This document shows positions 47,513-56,389 of a stretch of 64,000 nt of DNA, in pieces. How positions within the stretch are numbered: position 1 is the stretch's first letter; every line of letters begins with the position of its first letter. The translations under genes and the position numbers were made by a program. The stretch is taken from positions 5,606,501-5,670,500 of the forward strand of contig NZ_CP157874.1 in the NCBI RefSeq assembly GCF_040214835.1, given 5' to 3'. Source of the stretch: Pseudomonas asiatica. GTDB taxonomy: Bacteria > Pseudomonadota > Gammaproteobacteria > Pseudomonadales > Pseudomonadaceae. The notes beneath the pieces were generated by a model. It was not told the DNA's origin. It searched no databases and saw nothing but the letters and a program-made list of their open reading frames with translations.

Positions 47513-47829
47513 GTTCAAGCAATAGCGTCACCGTGCAGATCCTCGACAAGGAATATTCGATCATCTGCCCGCCGGAAGAGCGCAACAACCTGGTCAGCGC
47601 CGCGCGCTACCTGGACGGCAAGATGCGCGAGATCCGCAGCAGCGGCAAGGTGATCGGCGCCGACCGCATTGCGGTCATGGCAGCGTTGAACATCACCCAC
47701 GAAATGCTGCACCGCCAGGAAGACCGCAACGATGCCCCGGCAGGCGGCACCACCCGCGAACAGGTGCGCGACCTGCTGGAACGGGTCGACCAGGCATTGT
47801 CCGACGACGCGGATACCAAAATCGGCTGA
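47509..47829 (+). CDS. zapA: Cell division protein ZapA
   Basis: A 106-aa FtsZ-associated protein that bundles FtsZ filaments at midcell. It has the N-terminal beta-hairpin region (VTVQILDKEYSIICPPEERN), the central helix (LVSAARYLDGKMREIRSSG) and a C-terminal coiled coil. The ATG overlaps the upstream stop. The longer in-frame extension on this strand is non-coding. ssrS starts about 19 nt after the stop, a linkage conserved in gammaproteobacteria. Confidence 0.95.
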   Translation: MSSSNSVTVQILDKEYSIICPPEERNNLVSAARYLDGKMREIRSSGKVIGADRIAVMAALNITHEMLHRQEDRNDAPAGGTTREQVRDLLERVDQALSDDADTKIG

Positions 47830-47832
47830 GAT

Positions 47833-47841
47833 TGGTATACT
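47833..47841 (+). promoter_or_regulatory. Extended -10 promoter of 6S RNA
   Basis: TGG-TATACT is an extended -10 box 6-7 nt before the inferred 6S RNA 5' end. No good -35 box is seen. Confidence 0.6.
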
Positions 47842-47847
47842 GGCGCC

Positions 47848-48028
47848 ACTCCCTGGGGGATGCGCCAGTCGGTTATGTCCCTGAGCCGATACGCACAACC
47901 ACGGGGGTTGCACGCTGGGGCCGGTGTGCATGTCCGCCCGACGGAAAGCCTTAACGCCCCCTGCAATCTCCACCTTGAACTTTCGGGTTCAAGGGCTACA
48001 CCGATAGCGGTCTTATCGGGGAGCCTGA
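47848..48028 (+). ncRNA. ssrS: 6S RNA (ssrS)
   Basis: About 180 nt between zapA and fau, the conserved ssrS position. The 5' end (actccctgggg) pairs with the 3' end (cggggagcct) to make the closing stem. Internal runs such as gtcggttatgtccctgagcc, ccgatacgcacaaccacggg and ttgaactttcgggttcaagg match the Pseudomonas 6S RNA pattern with its large central bubble. 6S RNA binds sigma-70 RNA polymerase in stationary phase. Ends are estimated to within several nt. Confidence 0.9.
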
Positions 48029-48036
48029 ATTCTCTT

Positions 48037-48058
48037 GCCCGCCCCTTCCGGCGGGCAA
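48037..48058 (+). terminator. Hairpin after 6S RNA
   Basis: gcccgccccttccggcgggc forms a 6-7 bp GC stem followed by aattcgtttt. It could end 6S RNA or mark processing before fau. Confidence 0.6.
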
Positions 48059-48105
48059 TTCGTTTTGGCCGACCACGTCGGCCAGCACCTGGGATCGCCC
48101 GTGCC

Positions 48106-48714
48106 ATGACCGACACCGCGCAGCTCACCCGCCCCCAGCTCCGTCGCCTGCTCCGCAACGCCCGCCGCGCCCTTACCCCTGCCCAGCAACGCCAAGCCGC
48201 CCTTGGCCTGTACCGCCAGCTGGCGCAGCACCCGCTGTTCCGACGCGCTCGGCACATTGCCCTTTACCTGCCCAACGACGGCGAGATCGACCCTTACCTG
48301 CTGCTGCGCGAGGCCCAGCGCCGTGGCAAGCGCACCTACCTGCCGGTGCTGCACGCCTGGCCGCGCACGCGCATGGTGTTCCAGCGCTTCGAGCAGGGCG
48401 AGAAGCTCAAGCCCAACCGCTTTCGCATTCCCGAGCCGGTCACCGAGCGCAAGCGCCAGCGCCCGATCTGGTCGCTGGACCTGATCCTGCTACCGTTGGT
48501 CGGTTTCGACGAAGTGGGCGGTCGCCTGGGAATGGGCGGTGGTTTCTATGATCGCAGCCTGGCCTACCAGGCGCGTCGCCAGACCTGGAAAAAGCCGTTG
48601 CTGTTGGGGCTGGCACATGAATGCCAGAAGGTCGAGCGGCTGGCTCAGGCCAGTTGGGATGTACCGCTGCAGGGGACGGTCTCGGACCGTGGCTGGTACC
48701 TGGCGCCGCGTTGA
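48106..48714 (+). CDS. fau: 5-formyltetrahydrofolate cyclo-ligase (Fau/YgfA)
   Basis: A 202-aa enzyme converting 5-formyl-THF to 5,10-methenyl-THF with ATP. The family motif GGRLGMGGGFYDRSL and the basic N-terminus (RRLLRNARRALTPAQQRQAA) are present. I placed the ATG at 48106; the open frame continues upstream through 6S RNA but is not coding. The 6S-fau linkage is conserved. The operon with zapA would be read through 6S RNA. Confidence 0.93.
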   Translation: MTDTAQLTRPQLRRLLRNARRALTPAQQRQAALGLYRQLAQHPLFRRARHIALYLPNDGEIDPYLLLREAQRRGKRTYLPVLHAWPRTRMVFQRFEQGEKLKPNRFRIPEPVTERKRQRPIWSLDLILLPLVGFDEVGGRLGMGGGFYDRSLAYQARRQTWKKPLLLGLAHECQKVERLAQASWDVPLQGTVSDRGWYLAPR

Positions 48715-48732
48715 GCGGCGCCGGCAGAGGCA

Positions 48733-48885
48733 TCAACGTTGCGGCTGGCTGGCGTCGACCGGCATCTGATAGGCGTTGTCCAGCTTGCGCTCCCAGATCC
48801 CTTGCGCATAACCGGTCGTGACCACACCCAGGCCGAAAATGAACACCAGGATCCACAGCAGATCCGGCTTGTTACGTTGATTCAT
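48733..48885 (-). CDS. Small single-pass membrane protein, unknown
   Basis: A 50-aa protein with one hydrophobic helix (DLLWILVFIFGLGVVTTGYA, about residues 8-27) and a polar tail with WERKLDNAYQMP. A GGGGGG run about 10 nt upstream of the ATG at 48885 can serve as the ribosome site. It is convergent with fau and lies 18 nt after it. The composition looks like a genuine small membrane protein; function unknown. Confidence 0.6.
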   Translation of the reverse strand: MNQRNKPDLLWILVFIFGLGVVTTGYAQGIWERKLDNAYQMPVDASQPQR

Positions 48886-49063
48886 CGAAGATTGCCCCCC
48901 AGGCAAACTGTTCAGGCTCGGCAATTTTCTGGGTATCGCCGGAGCATCGCGCTTTAAACGGGGCGCATTTTCCGACAACCTGCGTCTGCACGCAAACCTT
49001 GACGCCAACCGACTGTCGGTTTCATGCAACAGGTTATTTCAAACCTTTTCAGGAGCAGCACCC

Positions 49064-49513
49064 ATGGCCTACTGGCTGATGAAATCCGAGCCCGACGAGC
49101 TCTCCATCGAAGCCCTCGGCCGCCTCGGCGAAGCGCGCTGGGACGGCGTGCGCAACTACCAGGCGCGCAATTTCCTGCGGGCCATGAGCGTTGGCGACGA
49201 GTTCTTCTTCTACCACTCCAGCTGCCCGCAGCCGGGCATCGCCGGCATTGCCAGGATCACCCGCGCTGCCTACCCCGACCCGACCGCGCTGGACCCGCAA
49301 AGCCACTACTACGATGCCAAGGCCACGGCCGACAAAAACCCGTGGAGCGCGGTGGATGTGGCCCATGTGCAAACCCTGCCACGGGTGCTGGAGCTGGGCT
49401 GGCTGAAACAGCAGACAGGCCTGGCCGAACTGCCACTGGTTCAGAAGGGCAGCCGCCTGTCGGTGATGCCGGTGACGCCAGAGCAATGGGCGGTGATTGT
49501 CGCTTTGCGTTGA
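49064..49513 (+). CDS. EVE domain protein
   Basis: A 149-aa single-domain EVE (PUA-like) protein. Family marks are YWLMKSEPDELSIEAL at the start, ARWDGVRNYQARNFLR, VGDEFFFYHSS and NPWSAVDVAHV. EVE domains bind modified bases in DNA or RNA; the specific ligand is unknown. AGGAG precedes the ATG. It stands alone between fau and the exporter operon. Confidence 0.93.
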   Translation: MAYWLMKSEPDELSIEALGRLGEARWDGVRNYQARNFLRAMSVGDEFFFYHSSCPQPGIAGIARITRAAYPDPTALDPQSHYYDAKATADKNPWSAVDVAHVQTLPRVLELGWLKQQTGLAELPLVQKGSRLSVMPVTPEQWAVIVALR

Positions 49514-49554
49514 AACTGCGGCTAAGGTCAGATCTTGCTGACCGGCGCGGTCCC

Positions 49555-49673
49555 CTGTAGGAGCGGCCTTGTGTCGCGATGGGGCGCACAGCGGCCCCGG
49601 GGATATCAGCGTCACCCCATGAATTGCCGGGGCTGCTTTGCAGCCCTTTCGCGACACAAGGCCGCTCCTACAG
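49555..49673. repeat. REP pair, family B, before the exporter operon
   Basis: Inverted gtaggagcggccttgtgtcg units with outer hairpins ggggcgcacagcggccccgg and ggggctgctttgcagccc. Confidence 0.9.
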
Positions 49674-49751
49674 GGCCTTTGATTGATATCAACACATCGC
49701 CAATGGCCGCAGGCCATGATGCAGTGTGCATGACCGCAAGGATGCAGACCG

Positions 49752-50711
49752 ATGAACCGATACGCCCCCAGGATCTTCGCCACCGCGCTGATCGCCCTAC
49801 TCGCAACAGCCGGTGGGCTGGGGTACTGGAAGTCGCTCCACGACCAGTTGCCCGAAGGCCTGAGCATGGGCAACGGCCGGCTGGAAGCCACCGAAGTGCA
49901 GATCGCCAGCAAAATCCCCGGCCGCCTGGCCGAAGTGCTGGTCGACGAAGGTGACAAGGTAACTCGCGGCCAGCTGCTGGCGCGCATCGACACCCGTACC
50001 ATGGAAGCCCAGCGCAGCCAGGCCGAAGCCGAAGTGCTGCGCGCTCGGGAAAACTACGCCGCCGCCCAGGCCAGCGTGCAGCTGCGCCAAAGCGAACTGC
50101 TACTGGCCAGCCAGGAGCTCAAGCGCGTGCGCGAGATCTTCCAGCGCAAATACGCCAGCCAGCAGTTGCTCGACCAACAGCAGGCGCGCTTCGACACGGC
50201 CAACGCCGCCGTGGTCGCCGCCCGCGCCCAACTGGCGGCGATCAAGGCCGCCATCGGCGCCGCCGAGGCCCAGGTGGCGCAGCTCACCAGCGAGATCGAC
50301 GACAGCAGCCTGCGCGCACCGATCGACGGCATCATCCAGCTGCGCCTGGCCGAGCCCGGTGAAGTGTTGGGTGCCGGCGGCCGCGTACTGATGCTGATCG
50401 ACCCCAGCGACCAGTACATGAACCTCTACCTGCCCGCCTCCACCAGCGGCCGGCTGACCGTCGGCGACCAGGCGCGGATCGTGCTCGACGCCCTGCCCGA
50501 GCGGGCGCTGCCGGCGAAGGTGGCCTTTGTCGCGGCCAAGGCCCAGTTCACCCCCAAGCAGGTGGAAACCCGCGACGAGCGGCAGAAGCTGGTGTTCCGG
50601 GTCAAGTTGCGCCTGACCGACCCGGGCGCCGTACCGCAGGCCAAGCCGGGCATGCCAGGCGCCGGCTATGTACGCACGGCTGAGGTGGACTGGCCGGCCA
50701 ACCTGCAATGA
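49752..50711 (+). CDS. HlyD-family periplasmic adaptor (YhiI-like)
   Basis: A 319-aa membrane-fusion protein with an N-terminal membrane anchor (residues about 8-24, FATALIALLATAGGLGYW), split lipoyl domain (IASKIPGRLAEVLVDEGDKV and LRAPIDGIIQLRLAEPGEVL) and a long coiled coil (about 75-190). It is the first gene of a three-gene ABC exporter operon and overlaps the next gene by 4 bp, like E. coli yhiI-rbbA-yhhJ. Confidence 0.9.
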   Translation: MNRYAPRIFATALIALLATAGGLGYWKSLHDQLPEGLSMGNGRLEATEVQIASKIPGRLAEVLVDEGDKVTRGQLLARIDTRTMEAQRSQAEAEVLRARENYAAAQASVQLRQSELLLASQELKRVREIFQRKYASQQLLDQQQARFDTANAAVVAARAQLAAIKAAIGAAEAQVAQLTSEIDDSSLRAPIDGIIQLRLAEPGEVLGAGGRVLMLIDPSDQYMNLYLPASTSGRLTVGDQARIVLDALPERALPAKVAFVAAKAQFTPKQVETRDERQKLVFRVKLRLTDPGAVPQAKPGMPGAGYVRTAEVDWPANLQ

Positions 50712-53428
50712 ACGCCCCGGCACTGCTGGCCGAGGGTATCAGCCATCGCTACGGCGACCTGGTGGCCCTGCACCCCCTCGGGTTCAGCCTGCCGGCGGGC
50801 ACCCGCTGCGCGCTGATCGGCCCTGACGGGGCTGGCAAATCGACCCTGCTGGGGCTGATCGCCGGCGTCAAGCGCCTGCAACAGGGCGAACTGCAGGTGC
50901 TGGGTGGCTCGATCCGCCAGCGGCGCCATCGCGCGGCGCTGTACCCGAAAGTGGCGTTCATGCCGCAGGGGCTGGGCAACAACCTGTATCCGGAGCTGTC
51001 GATCAGCGAGAACATCCGTTTTTTCGCCACCCTGTTCGGCCTCGGCCGCCGCGAATGCGAACAGCGCATGGCCAACCTGCTGCAGGCCACCGACCTGCAG
51101 CGCTTTGCCGAGCGCCCGGCGGGCAAGCTGTCGGGCGGCATGAAACAGAAGCTGGGCCTGTGCTGCGCGCTGATCCACGAGCCGGACCTGCTGATCCTCG
51201 ACGAGCCGACCACCGGCGTCGACCCACTGTCACGGCGGCGTTTCTGGGAGCTGGTCGAACAGGTACGCGCGCAGCGCCCGCAACTGACCCTGCTGGTGGC
51301 CACCGCCTACATGGAGGAGGCCGAACAGTTCGAGCATTGCCTGATGCTCGATGGCGGCCGCCTGCTGGCCGCCGGCCCCAGCCATGAGCTTGCCGCAGTC
51401 ACCCCCAGTGGCAAGCTGGACGACGCCTTCACCCATTACCAAGGTGCAGGCAAGGCACAACACCCTCCGCTCATCATTCCACCGCGCCCGGCCACTGACA
51501 CCTCGGTCGCCATCGAGGCCCACGACCTGACACTGCGCTTTGGCGATTTCACTGCAGTGAACAAGGTCAGCTTCGCCATTGGCCGCGGGGAGATCTTCGG
51601 CTTCCTGGGCTCCAACGGCTGCGGCAAGACCACCACCATGAAAGTGCTCACCGGCCTGATGCCGGCCAGCGAAGGCAGCGCCAGCCTGCTCGGCCGCCCG
51701 GTGGATGCCAGCGACCTGGCCACGCGCAAGCGGGTCGGTTTCATGTCGCAGAGTTTTTCGCTGTATGGCGAGCTCAGCACCCGACAGAACCTGACCCTGC
51801 ATGCCCGCCTGTTCGACCTGCCCAAGGCCGAGAGCGCCCAGCGTATCGACGAACTGATCGAGCGCTTCGACCTGGGTGCCATCGCCGACCAGCCATCCGG
51901 CGCCCTGCCCCTCGGCCTGCGCCAGCGCCTGTCGCTGGCGGTGGCGGTGCTGCACCGCCCGGAAGTGCTGATCCTCGACGAACCCACCTCCGGTGTCGAC
52001 CCGGCTGCCCGTGACGACTTCTGGCGCCTGCTGGTGGAGCTGTCACGCGAGCAGGGCGTGACCATTTTCCTTTCCACCCACTTCATGAACGAAGCCCAAC
52101 GCTGCGACCGCATCTCGCTGATGCATGCAGGCCGGGTACTGGCCTGCGACACGCCGGGTGCCCTGCAACGCCAGTACCAGGGCAACACCCTGGAAGACGC
52201 GTTCGTACGCTGCCTGGAACAGGCCCAGGAACTGGCGCCGCAAGCCACCGACAACGCCGTGCTGGAACAGGCCGCCACGCCTGCGCCGGTGCTGCGCCAG
52301 GGTTTCAGCCTGCGTCGCCTGCTGGCGGTGGCCAGCCGTGAGGGCAAGGAGCTGCTGCGCGACAAGGTACGCCTGGCCTTCGCCCTGCTGGGGGCGGTGT
52401 TCATGATGGTGATCTTCGGCTATGGCATTTCGCTGGATGTGGAAAACCTCGCCTTCGCCGTACACGACCAGGACCAGAGCCCACAAAGCCGGGCCTATCT
52501 GGAAGCCTTCCGTGGTTCACGCTATTTCGCCGAACAAGCGCCCATCCGCGATACCCGCGAAATGCACCAGCGCCTGCAGCGCTCGGAAATCAAACTGGCG
52601 CTGGAAATCCCCCCCGGATTTGGCCGCGACCTGTACGCCGGGCGTCAACCGGTGGTGGCTGCCTGGCTCGATGGCGGCATGCCGTTCCGCGCGGAAACCA
52701 GCCGCAACTACGTGGAAGCCGTGCATCAGGCCAACCTCGAGCAACTGGCCAAGGCCAGCCCACAGCCGCAGCCGCGCCAGGACCTGGTGCGCCTGGAAAC
52801 CCGTTTTCGCTACAACCAGGATGTGGTCAGCGTGAACGCAATCGGCCCGGGGGTAATGGCGCTGATCCTGGCCTTCATCCCGGCCATGCTCACCGCGCTG
52901 GGTATCGTCCGCGAGAAAGAGCTCGGCTCCATCACCAACTTCTACGCCACACCCCTCACCCGCCTGGAGTTTCTGCTCGGCAAGCAGATGCCCTATCTGG
53001 CCGTGAGCCTGGTCAACCTGGCGCTGCTGGTAGCGATGAACCGCTGGCTGTTCGCCGTGCCGCTCAAGGGCAGCGTGCTGGCCCTGGCCTGTGGCGGCGT
53101 CGCCTACCTGCTGGCGACCACCAGCCTGGGCCTGCTGATCTCGGCCTTCACCCGCACCCAGATCGCCGCCATCCTGGGCACCATGATCATCACCAGCCTG
53201 CCGACCATCCAGTTTTCCGGGCTGATCGTGCCACGCTCGTCGCTGGACGGCGCGGCGGCGGTAATGGGCCAGCTGTTCCCGGCGGGCTACTTCCTCGACA
53301 TCGCGGTCGGCACCTTCACCAAGGCGCTGGGCCTGCGCGAGCTGTGGCCGCAGTGCCTGATCCTGCTCAGTTTCTTTGTCGTGTTCACTGGCCTGAGCCT
53401 GGCCATGCTGAAGAAGCAGGAGGCCTGA
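50708..53428 (+). CDS. ABC exporter with two ATPase domains and a permease domain (RbbA/YhiH-like)
   Basis: A 906-aa fusion. ATPase domain 1 (about 1-240) has GPDGAGKS and LSGGMKQKLGLCCAL; domain 2 (about 265-500) has GSNGCGKT and a degenerate signature (PLGLRQRLSLAVAVL); an ABC-2 membrane domain (about 540-906) has about six helices with AIGPGVMALILAFIPAMLTA. The same layout occurs in E. coli RbbA, described as a ribosome-associated ATPase, but export with HlyD and YhhJ partners is equally likely. No RNA-binding evidence is visible. Confidence 0.88.
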   Translation: MNAPALLAEGISHRYGDLVALHPLGFSLPAGTRCALIGPDGAGKSTLLGLIAGVKRLQQGELQVLGGSIRQRRHRAALYPKVAFMPQGLGNNLYPELSISENIRFFATLFGLGRRECEQRMANLLQATDLQRFAERPAGKLSGGMKQKLGLCCALIHEPDLLILDEPTTGVDPLSRRRFWELVEQVRAQRPQLTLLVATAYMEEAEQFEHCLMLDGGRLLAAGPSHELAAVTPSGKLDDAFTHYQGAGKAQHPPLIIPPRPATDTSVAIEAHDLTLRFGDFTAVNKVSFAIGRGEIFGFLGSNGCGKTTTMKVLTGLMPASEGSASLLGRPVDASDLATRKRVGFMSQSFSLYGELSTRQNLTLHARLFDLPKAESAQRIDELIERFDLGAIADQPSGALPLGLRQRLSLAVAVLHRPEVLILDEPTSGVDPAARDDFWRLLVELSREQGVTIFLSTHFMNEAQRCDRISLMHAGRVLACDTPGALQRQYQGNTLEDAFVRCLEQAQELAPQATDNAVLEQAATPAPVLRQGFSLRRLLAVASREGKELLRDKVRLAFALLGAVFMMVIFGYGISLDVENLAFAVHDQDQSPQSRAYLEAFRGSRYFAEQAPIRDTREMHQRLQRSEIKLALEIPPGFGRDLYAGRQPVVAAWLDGGMPFRAETSRNYVEAVHQANLEQLAKASPQPQPRQDLVRLETRFRYNQDVVSVNAIGPGVMALILAFIPAMLTALGIVREKELGSITNFYATPLTRLEFLLGKQMPYLAVSLVNLALLVAMNRWLFAVPLKGSVLALACGGVAYLLATTSLGLLISAFTRTQIAAILGTMIITSLPTIQFSGLIVPRSSLDGAAAVMGQLFPAGYFLDIAVGTFTKALGLRELWPQCLILLSFFVVFTGLSLAMLKKQEA

Positions 53429-53429
53429 G

Positions 53430-54542
53430 ATGTCGCGCCTGAACCACACCCTGCGCCTGGGCCTGAAAGAGCTGACCAGCCTGCGCCATGACAGCGTGCT
53501 GCTGTTGTTCCTGCTGTATGCCTTCAGCGTGGCCATCTACATGCCCGCAGCCGGCTCGGTGATCGGCGTGCACAACGCCAGCGTCGCGGTGGTGGACGAA
53601 GACCACAGCCTGCTGTCACGCAAGCTCGGCGAAGCCCTGCAACCACCCGAATTCCAGCCCGCCGTGCCGCTGCCCCCGGGGCGCCTGGACCAGGCCATGG
53701 ACAGCGGCCAGTACACCTTCGTGATCAACGTGCCGGTGAATTTCCAGAGCGACCTGCTGGCCGGGCGCTCGCCGGAACTGCAGATCAATGTCGACGCCAC
53801 GGCCATGAGTCAGGCGTTCATGGGGGCCGGCTATATCGGCCGTATCTTCGAACGCGAGTTGCTCGACTACAGCCAGCGCAACAACACGCAGAGCCCGGTG
53901 CTAATCAACGCCAAGGCGCTGTTCAACCCCAACCTGGAGGGTGGCTGGTTCCTGGCGGTGATCCAGATCGTCAACAACATCACCATCCTGGCGATCATCC
54001 TCACCGGCACCGCGTTGCTGCGCGAGCGCGAGCACGGCACCCTCGACCACCTGCTGGTGCTGCCGCTGACCGCGCTGGAAATCATGCTGGCGAAAATCGC
54101 CAGCAACGCGCTGGTGGTGGTGATCTGCACCTGGATTTCGCTGGTGGTGGTGGTCAAGGGCGCGCTTGGCGTGCCGCTCTCCGGTTCGATGGGCCTGTTC
54201 CTGGCCGTGACCGCGCTGTACCTGTTCGCCAGCACCGCACTGGGCATCTTCCTCGCCACACTGGCGCGCTCGACGCCACAATTCGGCCTGCTGGCAATCC
54301 CGGTGATCATCCCGATGCTGTTGCTGTCCGGCGGCAGCACACCGCTGGACAGCATGCCGCAGTGGCTGCAGTGGGTGATGCAAGGGTCGCCGTCGACGCA
54401 CTTTGTCAGCCTTGGCGCCGCAATCCTGTTCCGTGATGCCGGATGGACGGTGGTGTGGCCGGACATCCTGGCACTGGCCGTGATCGGGCTGGTGTTGTTC
54501 GGTGTGGCGCTGGCGCGGTTCCGCCGAAGCCTGGCGTCCTGA
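53430..54542 (+). CDS. ABC-2 type permease (YhhJ-like)
   Basis: A 370-aa inner-membrane permease with one N-terminal helix, a large periplasmic loop (about 50-180) and five C-terminal helices (for example IVNNITILAIILTGTALLRE and LFASTALGIFLATLA). The EHGTLDHLLVLPLTALEIML loop is typical of ABC-2 permeases. It starts one base after the RbbA-like stop and completes the exporter. Confidence 0.9.
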   Translation: MSRLNHTLRLGLKELTSLRHDSVLLLFLLYAFSVAIYMPAAGSVIGVHNASVAVVDEDHSLLSRKLGEALQPPEFQPAVPLPPGRLDQAMDSGQYTFVINVPVNFQSDLLAGRSPELQINVDATAMSQAFMGAGYIGRIFERELLDYSQRNNTQSPVLINAKALFNPNLEGGWFLAVIQIVNNITILAIILTGTALLREREHGTLDHLLVLPLTALEIMLAKIASNALVVVICTWISLVVVVKGALGVPLSGSMGLFLAVTALYLFASTALGIFLATLARSTPQFGLLAIPVIIPMLLLSGGSTPLDSMPQWLQWVMQGSPSTHFVSLGAAILFRDAGWTVVWPDILALAVIGLVLFGVALARFRRSLAS

Positions 54543-54583
54543 TCCGCGCATACCCGGCTCAAAATCTGAAAGATTGCGCGATT

Positions 54584-54673
54584 CCTGTGGGAGCGGGTTT
54601 ACCCGCGAACACCGGCGCAGCCGGTGCCATGCACCGCGTTGGATTCTTCGCGGCTAAAGCCGCTCCCACAGGG
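54584..54673. repeat. Mixed REP pair, family A (gggtttaccc and ggctttagcc arms)
   Basis: tgtgggagcgggtttacccg faces ttcgcggctaaagccgctcc, so the two arms belong to different loop variants. It follows the exporter operon. Confidence 0.85.
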
Positions 54674-54723
54674 ATCGCGCCACAGTGCGGATTGCGCTGT
54701 TCCTGAGAGAGCCGGCTTGCCGG

Positions 54724-55128
54724 TCACTGCACGATCAGGTTGTTGAACAGCAAGTCTTCAACGATCGGCTTGCCCTCTTCGGCTTCCATCACCTGCTGCA
54801 CCTGTTTCAGCGCTTCCTGGCGAAGATGCTCCTTGGCCTCGACGTTGCTCATGCTGTCCACCGACTGTTGGGTGAACAGCGCCACCAGCTGGTTGCGGAT
54901 CAGCGGCTCGTGGTGCTTCACCGCCTTGGCGGCTTCGTCGCCGGTCACGCGCAGGGCCACGTCGGCCTTGTACACGCGCAGCCGCGGGCTGCCGTCGAGG
55001 GCGTAGTTGCCGACAAAGGGCGGGCTCAGGCTGATGTAGGCGACTTTTGGCGCCCCTTCCTTGGCTTCCTCGGCCATGGCCGCAGCCGGCATTAGCAGCG
55101 CCAGCACCATCAAGATCCACGCTTTCAC
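54724..55128 (-). CDS. FliL-like exported protein
   Basis: A 134-aa protein with a signal peptide (KAWILMVLALLMPAAAMA, cleavage near AMA-EE) and a FliL-type domain (VAYISLSPPFVGNYALDG, LVALFTQQSVDSMSNVEA, IVEDLLFNNLIVQ). I chose the GTG at 55128, which has GAGGAG 8 nt upstream; longer frames lack one. True FliL has a membrane anchor and sits in flagellar operons; this copy is isolated and appears periplasmic. Role unknown. Confidence 0.82.
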   Translation of the reverse strand: MKAWILMVLALLMPAAAMAEEAKEGAPKVAYISLSPPFVGNYALDGSPRLRVYKADVALRVTGDEAAKAVKHHEPLIRNQLVALFTQQSVDSMSNVEAKEHLRQEALKQVQQVMEAEEGKPIVEDLLFNNLIVQ

Positions 55129-55297
55129 GAATTTGCTCCTCAATACAGTTGGCGCCAGCTTACCCAGCATGCCGCTCAAACCCAAGCCCGGGCTTGTGCC
55201 GCCACTTATGCCTGCACATCAGGGCGCCCCATGCTCGTTGACCGTGCAGGCGGCCCTCCTACACTTATCGGCCACGACCCGCAAAGGAATAGCCCCG

Positions 55298-56275
55298 ATG
55301 AAAGCTGTGTTGTGCAAAACCCTGGGCCCGGCGCGCGACCTGGTGCTGGAAGAGGTGGCCAGCCCGGTGCCGAAGAAAAACGAGATCCTGCTCGATGTGC
55401 AGGCCGCCGGGGTCAACTTCCCCGACACCCTGATCATCGAAGGCAAGTACCAGTTCCAGCCACCGTTGCCGTTCTCACCCGGCGGCGAGGCAGCGGGCGT
55501 GGTGGCCGCCGTCGGGGAAAAGGCCGGCGCGTTCAAGGTCGGCGACCGGGTCATGGCGCTGACCGGCTGGGGTGCATTCGCCGAGCAGGTGGCGGTGCCG
55601 TTCTACAATGTGCTGCCGATCCCGCCGAGCATGGACTTCACCACCGCAGCGGCATTCGGCATGACCTACGGCACCTCCATGCACGCCCTGCGCCAGCGCG
55701 GCCAGTTGCAGGCGGGCGAGACCCTGCTGGTGCTGGGCGCGTCCGGCGGGGTCGGCCTGGCGGCGGTGGAGATCGGCAAGGCCATGGGCGCGCGGGTGAT
55801 CGCGGCCGCCAGCAGTGCGGAAAAACTGGCCGTGGCCAAGGCAGCCGGCGCGGATGAACTGATCGACTACAGCCAGGCCAGCCTGCGTGACGAGATCAAG
55901 CGCCTGACCGGCGGCCAGGGCGTGGACGTGATCTACGACCCGGTGGGTGGCGAGTTGTTCGAGCAGGCAGTGCGCGGGCTGGCCTGGAATGGCCGGTTGC
56001 TGGTGGTGGGTTTTGCCAGCGGGACCATCCCGCAGCTGGCGGCCAACCTGGTGTTGCTCAAGGGCGCGGCGGTGCTCGGGGTGTTCTGGGGGGCGTTTGC
56101 CCAGCGCCAGCCGGAGGACAATGCGGCCAACTTCCGGCAGCTGTTTGCATGGCATGCCGAAGGCAAGTTGAAGCCGCTGGTGTCGCAGACTTATCCACTG
56201 GCTGAGGCAGGGGCTGCCATTGAAAAGTTGGGGCAGCGTCAGGCTGTGGGTAAGTTGGTGGTGCTGGCCAGGTAA
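55298..56275 (+). CDS. NADPH:quinone oxidoreductase (zinc-free MDR family)
   Basis: A 325-aa medium-chain dehydrogenase/reductase. It has the catalytic-domain start (MKAVLCKTLGPARDLVLEEV), no structural zinc cysteines, the cofactor motif [20 protein letters not shown] (about 145-164) and NADPH-fold continuation (AASSAEKLAVAKAAGADE). The family reduces quinones or enoyl compounds; substrate unknown. AAAGGAA lies upstream. It is divergent from the FliL-like gene. Confidence 0.9.
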   Translation: MKAVLCKTLGPARDLVLEEVASPVPKKNEILLDVQAAGVNFPDTLIIEGKYQFQPPLPFSPGGEAAGVVAAVGEKAGAFKVGDRVMALTGWGAFAEQVAVPFYNVLPIPPSMDFTTAAAFGMTYGTSMHALRQRGQLQAGETLLVLGASGGVGLAAVEIGKAMGARVIAAASSAEKLAVAKAAGADELIDYSQASLRDEIKRLTGGQGVDVIYDPVGGELFEQAVRGLAWNGRLLVVGFASGTIPQLAANLVLLKGAAVLGVFWGAFAQRQPEDNAANFRQLFAWHAEGKLKPLVSQTYPLAEAGAAIEKLGQRQAVGKLVVLAR

Positions 56276-56283
56276 GACAGTTC

Positions 56284-56380
56284 CGGCCTTTTCGCGGGCA
56301 CGCCCGCTCCCACAGGAATACCATGCCGTTCGAGGCTGTGGTGATCCTGTGGGAGCGGGCGTGCCCGCGAAGAGGCCGGT
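56284..56380. repeat. REP pair, family A variant (gggcgtgccc loop)
   Basis: ttcgcgggcacgcccgctcc faces tgtgggagcgggcgtgcccg. The stem change is compensated in both arms. It sits between convergent genes. Confidence 0.9.
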
Positions 56381-56389
56381 GCAGGCTAA

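Noticed and set aside
47860..48105. Upstream in-frame extension of fau through the 6S RNA region
   Set aside because: This stretch folds as 6S RNA and the extended protein has no family match; the ATG at 48106 gives the normal N-terminus.
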